NCBI GenBank assembly: GCA_022340305.1
Contig: JAJDOF010000050.1
Coordinates: forward strand, 1-35,617
Reading direction: 5' to 3'
Length of the DNA: 35,617 nt
Source of the DNA: Gammaproteobacteria bacterium
Lineage (GTDB): Bacteria > Pseudomonadota > Gammaproteobacteria > GCA-001735895
This document shows positions 34,577-35,617 of this stretch, one piece after another. The number at the start of each line of letters is the position of its first letter. Position 1 is the stretch's first letter. Below the pieces are notes generated by a model. It was given only the letters and a program-made list of their open reading frames with translations, made no database searches and had not been told where the DNA came from. The position numbers and the translations under genes are program-made.

Positions 34577-35479
34577 CTAGAGCGAATAATAATGCCCCAT
34601 GATGCCGAAAAAAACGATGGCGCCGACCCAGTGATTGTTGAGGAAGGCAATGAAACAGTGCTCTGGCACACGGTCGTTGATCAGAAATTGCTGGAAAAAC
34701 AGTAACAGCGTCGCCAATAGCAGCGCTGCAAAATAAATGGCCGAAAAGCCAAGGTCGATACCGACCAGCAGCATCGCCAGCACAAACAAGCCCTGGAACA
34801 AACCTATCAACAGGCGCTCGTAATCGCCGAAAAGTATTGCCGTCGACTTGACCCCGATCCTGAGATCGTCTTCACGATCGACCATGCTGTAAATGGTATC
34901 GTAGGCCACCGCCCATACCACCGTTGCGACATACAGTAGCCAGGCCATCTTCGGCAAACTGTCTGTTTGCGCGGCATAAGCCATCGGCACCGACCAACCG
35001 AAGGCGGCGCCCATGTGCACCTGCGGCAGATAGTGGTAGCGTTTCATGAATGGGTAGCTGGCAGTCAGCAGTATTCCGCCAATAGAGAGCCAGATGGTCA
35101 GTTGATTCAGTGTCAGCACCAGCAAAAAAGCGAGCAGCCCGAGAAACGCGAAAACCACGAGCGCCTCGCCTGCGCTGATCTTGCCACTGGTCAGCGGACG
35201 TTCGCGCGTGCGCGCAACGTGCAGATCGATATCGCGGTCGGCATAGTCGTTGATCGCACATCCCGCCGAACGCATCAAAAATACCCCGCAGACGAATACA
35301 AACAGCACCCAGCCATCGGGCGCGCCATTACCGGCAATTGCCAGCGCCCAAAGCGCGGGCCACAGTAACAGGTAGCTGCCAATGGGCTTGTCAAAGCGGA
35401 TTAACTGCGCGTAAAGGCGCAATTTATTGCCAATTTCGAGCGATAATTCAGGAATGGTCAGGCCGGGAAGTTTCACCAA
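34577..35479 (-). CDS. ubiA: 4-hydroxybenzoate octaprenyltransferase
   Basis: Membrane prenyltransferase of ubiquinone synthesis joining the polyprenyl chain to 4-hydroxybenzoate. 300 residues with about nine membrane helices. Both Asp-rich motifs are present: the first in SAGCAINDYADRDID (binding the diphosphate through Mg2+) and the second in YDTIYSMVDREDD. LIRFDKPIGSYLLLWP and RPLTSGKISAGEA are typical UbiA segments. The start is a GTG at 35479 with GAGGCG upstream at a longish distance. It is divergent from the gamma-carbonic-anhydrase-like gene. It implies ubiquinone-based respiration. Confidence 0.95.
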   Translation of the reverse strand: MVKLPGLTIPELSLEIGNKLRLYAQLIRFDKPIGSYLLLWPALWALAIAGNGAPDGWVLFVFVCGVFLMRSAGCAINDYADRDIDLHVARTRERPLTSGKISAGEALVVFAFLGLLAFLLVLTLNQLTIWLSIGGILLTASYPFMKRYHYLPQVHMGAAFGWSVPMAYAAQTDSLPKMAWLLYVATVVWAVAYDTIYSMVDREDDLRIGVKSTAILFGDYERLLIGLFQGLFVLAMLLVGIDLGFSAIYFAALLLATLLLFFQQFLINDRVPEHCFIAFLNNHWVGAIVFFGIMGHYYSL

Positions 35480-35540
35480 AAACCGATGCGCCTCGCGAAA
35501 AAATCGTTACTATACGCGTTTCTTTGGGCGGGGCGAAACA

Positions 35541-35617
35541 ATGATTCGCAGTTTCCGCGGGGTGACGCCCCGTATCGGCGAAAACAGCTATATCGATGAA
35601 TCGGCGGTAGTGATTGG
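35541..35617 (+). CDS. Gamma-carbonic-anhydrase-family protein (YrdA-like), cut by window end
   Basis: Only 25 codons are present. From the ATG they read MIRSFRGVTPRIGENSYIDE and then SAVVIG, which matches the start of the YrdA/gamma-CA left-handed beta-helix family (MIRSF, YIDxxAVVIGD). A GGGGCG stretch lies 7-12 bases upstream as a weak ribosome site. The rest lies beyond the window. Divergent from ubiA. Confidence 0.75.
   Translation, partial: MIRSFRGVTPRIGENSYIDESAVVI

Overview
The window reads as chromosome of a free-living, probably marine gammaproteobacterium. The evidence is moderately GC-rich DNA with short intergenic gaps, a UbiA of the 4-hydroxybenzoate octaprenyltransferase type (ubiquinone, hence aerobic respiration), a Na+-pumping oxaloacetate decarboxylase, and many genes for methylated amines and betaines. 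I see no rRNA, tRNA, phage, transposase or CRISPR array. The taxonomy is inference from gene content only.

Left part (1-9422). The 3' part of oadA and complete oadB form the end of an oad operon. A roughly 600-base stretch follows that holds a decayed family-2 glycosyltransferase, directly upstream of an intact ArnT/PMT-like membrane glycosyltransferase. On the minus strand lie an exported purple-acid-phosphatase-like lipoprotein with an exported TPR protein, and then a BetA-type choline dehydrogenase.

Middle (9462-18714). A DUF411 protein diverges from an arsR-arsI-acr3 arsenic cassette whose promoter and operator can be read from the sequence; the arsR message is probably leaderless. Next come a sarcosine-oxidase-like FAD enzyme, a PatB/MalY-type PLP enzyme, a second GMC oxidoreductase, a JmjC/cupin-type oxygenase and a DadA-like FAD oxidase.

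Core system (18995-29676). Two GlxA-type (DJ-1/PfpI plus AraC) regulators flank an mttB-family methyltransferase without pyrrolysine. A seven-gene minus-strand operon follows. In transcription order it encodes a corrinoid protein, DUF1638, a PF13769-type small protein, a MetV-like Cys-rich protein, MetF, a methyl-corrinoid:THF methyltransferase, and a DUF4445 ferredoxin/ASKHA reactivase. Together they look like a complete corrinoid- and folate-dependent quaternary-amine demethylation system. A methyl group would go from a betaine via MttB to Co(I)-corrinoid, then to THF, then through MetF to methylene-THF, with the reactivase repairing Co(II). MttB, the THF methyltransferase and the reactivase all carry Arg-rich terminal tails, and the shared corrinoid protein has a strongly acidic N-terminus. 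I regard these complementary tails as the most interesting unexplained feature here.

Right part (29861-35617). A flavin reductase fused to a degenerate Nudix-like domain sits behind a membrane-anchored TPR-like protein. Then come a CntA/GbcA-like Rieske oxygenase divergent from a LysR regulator, ubiA, and the start of a gamma-carbonic-anhydrase gene cut by the window edge. The region therefore encodes an oxygen-independent (corrinoid) and probably also an oxygen-dependent (Rieske, FAD oxidase) route for removing methyl groups from betaines, with BetA able to make glycine betaine from choline.
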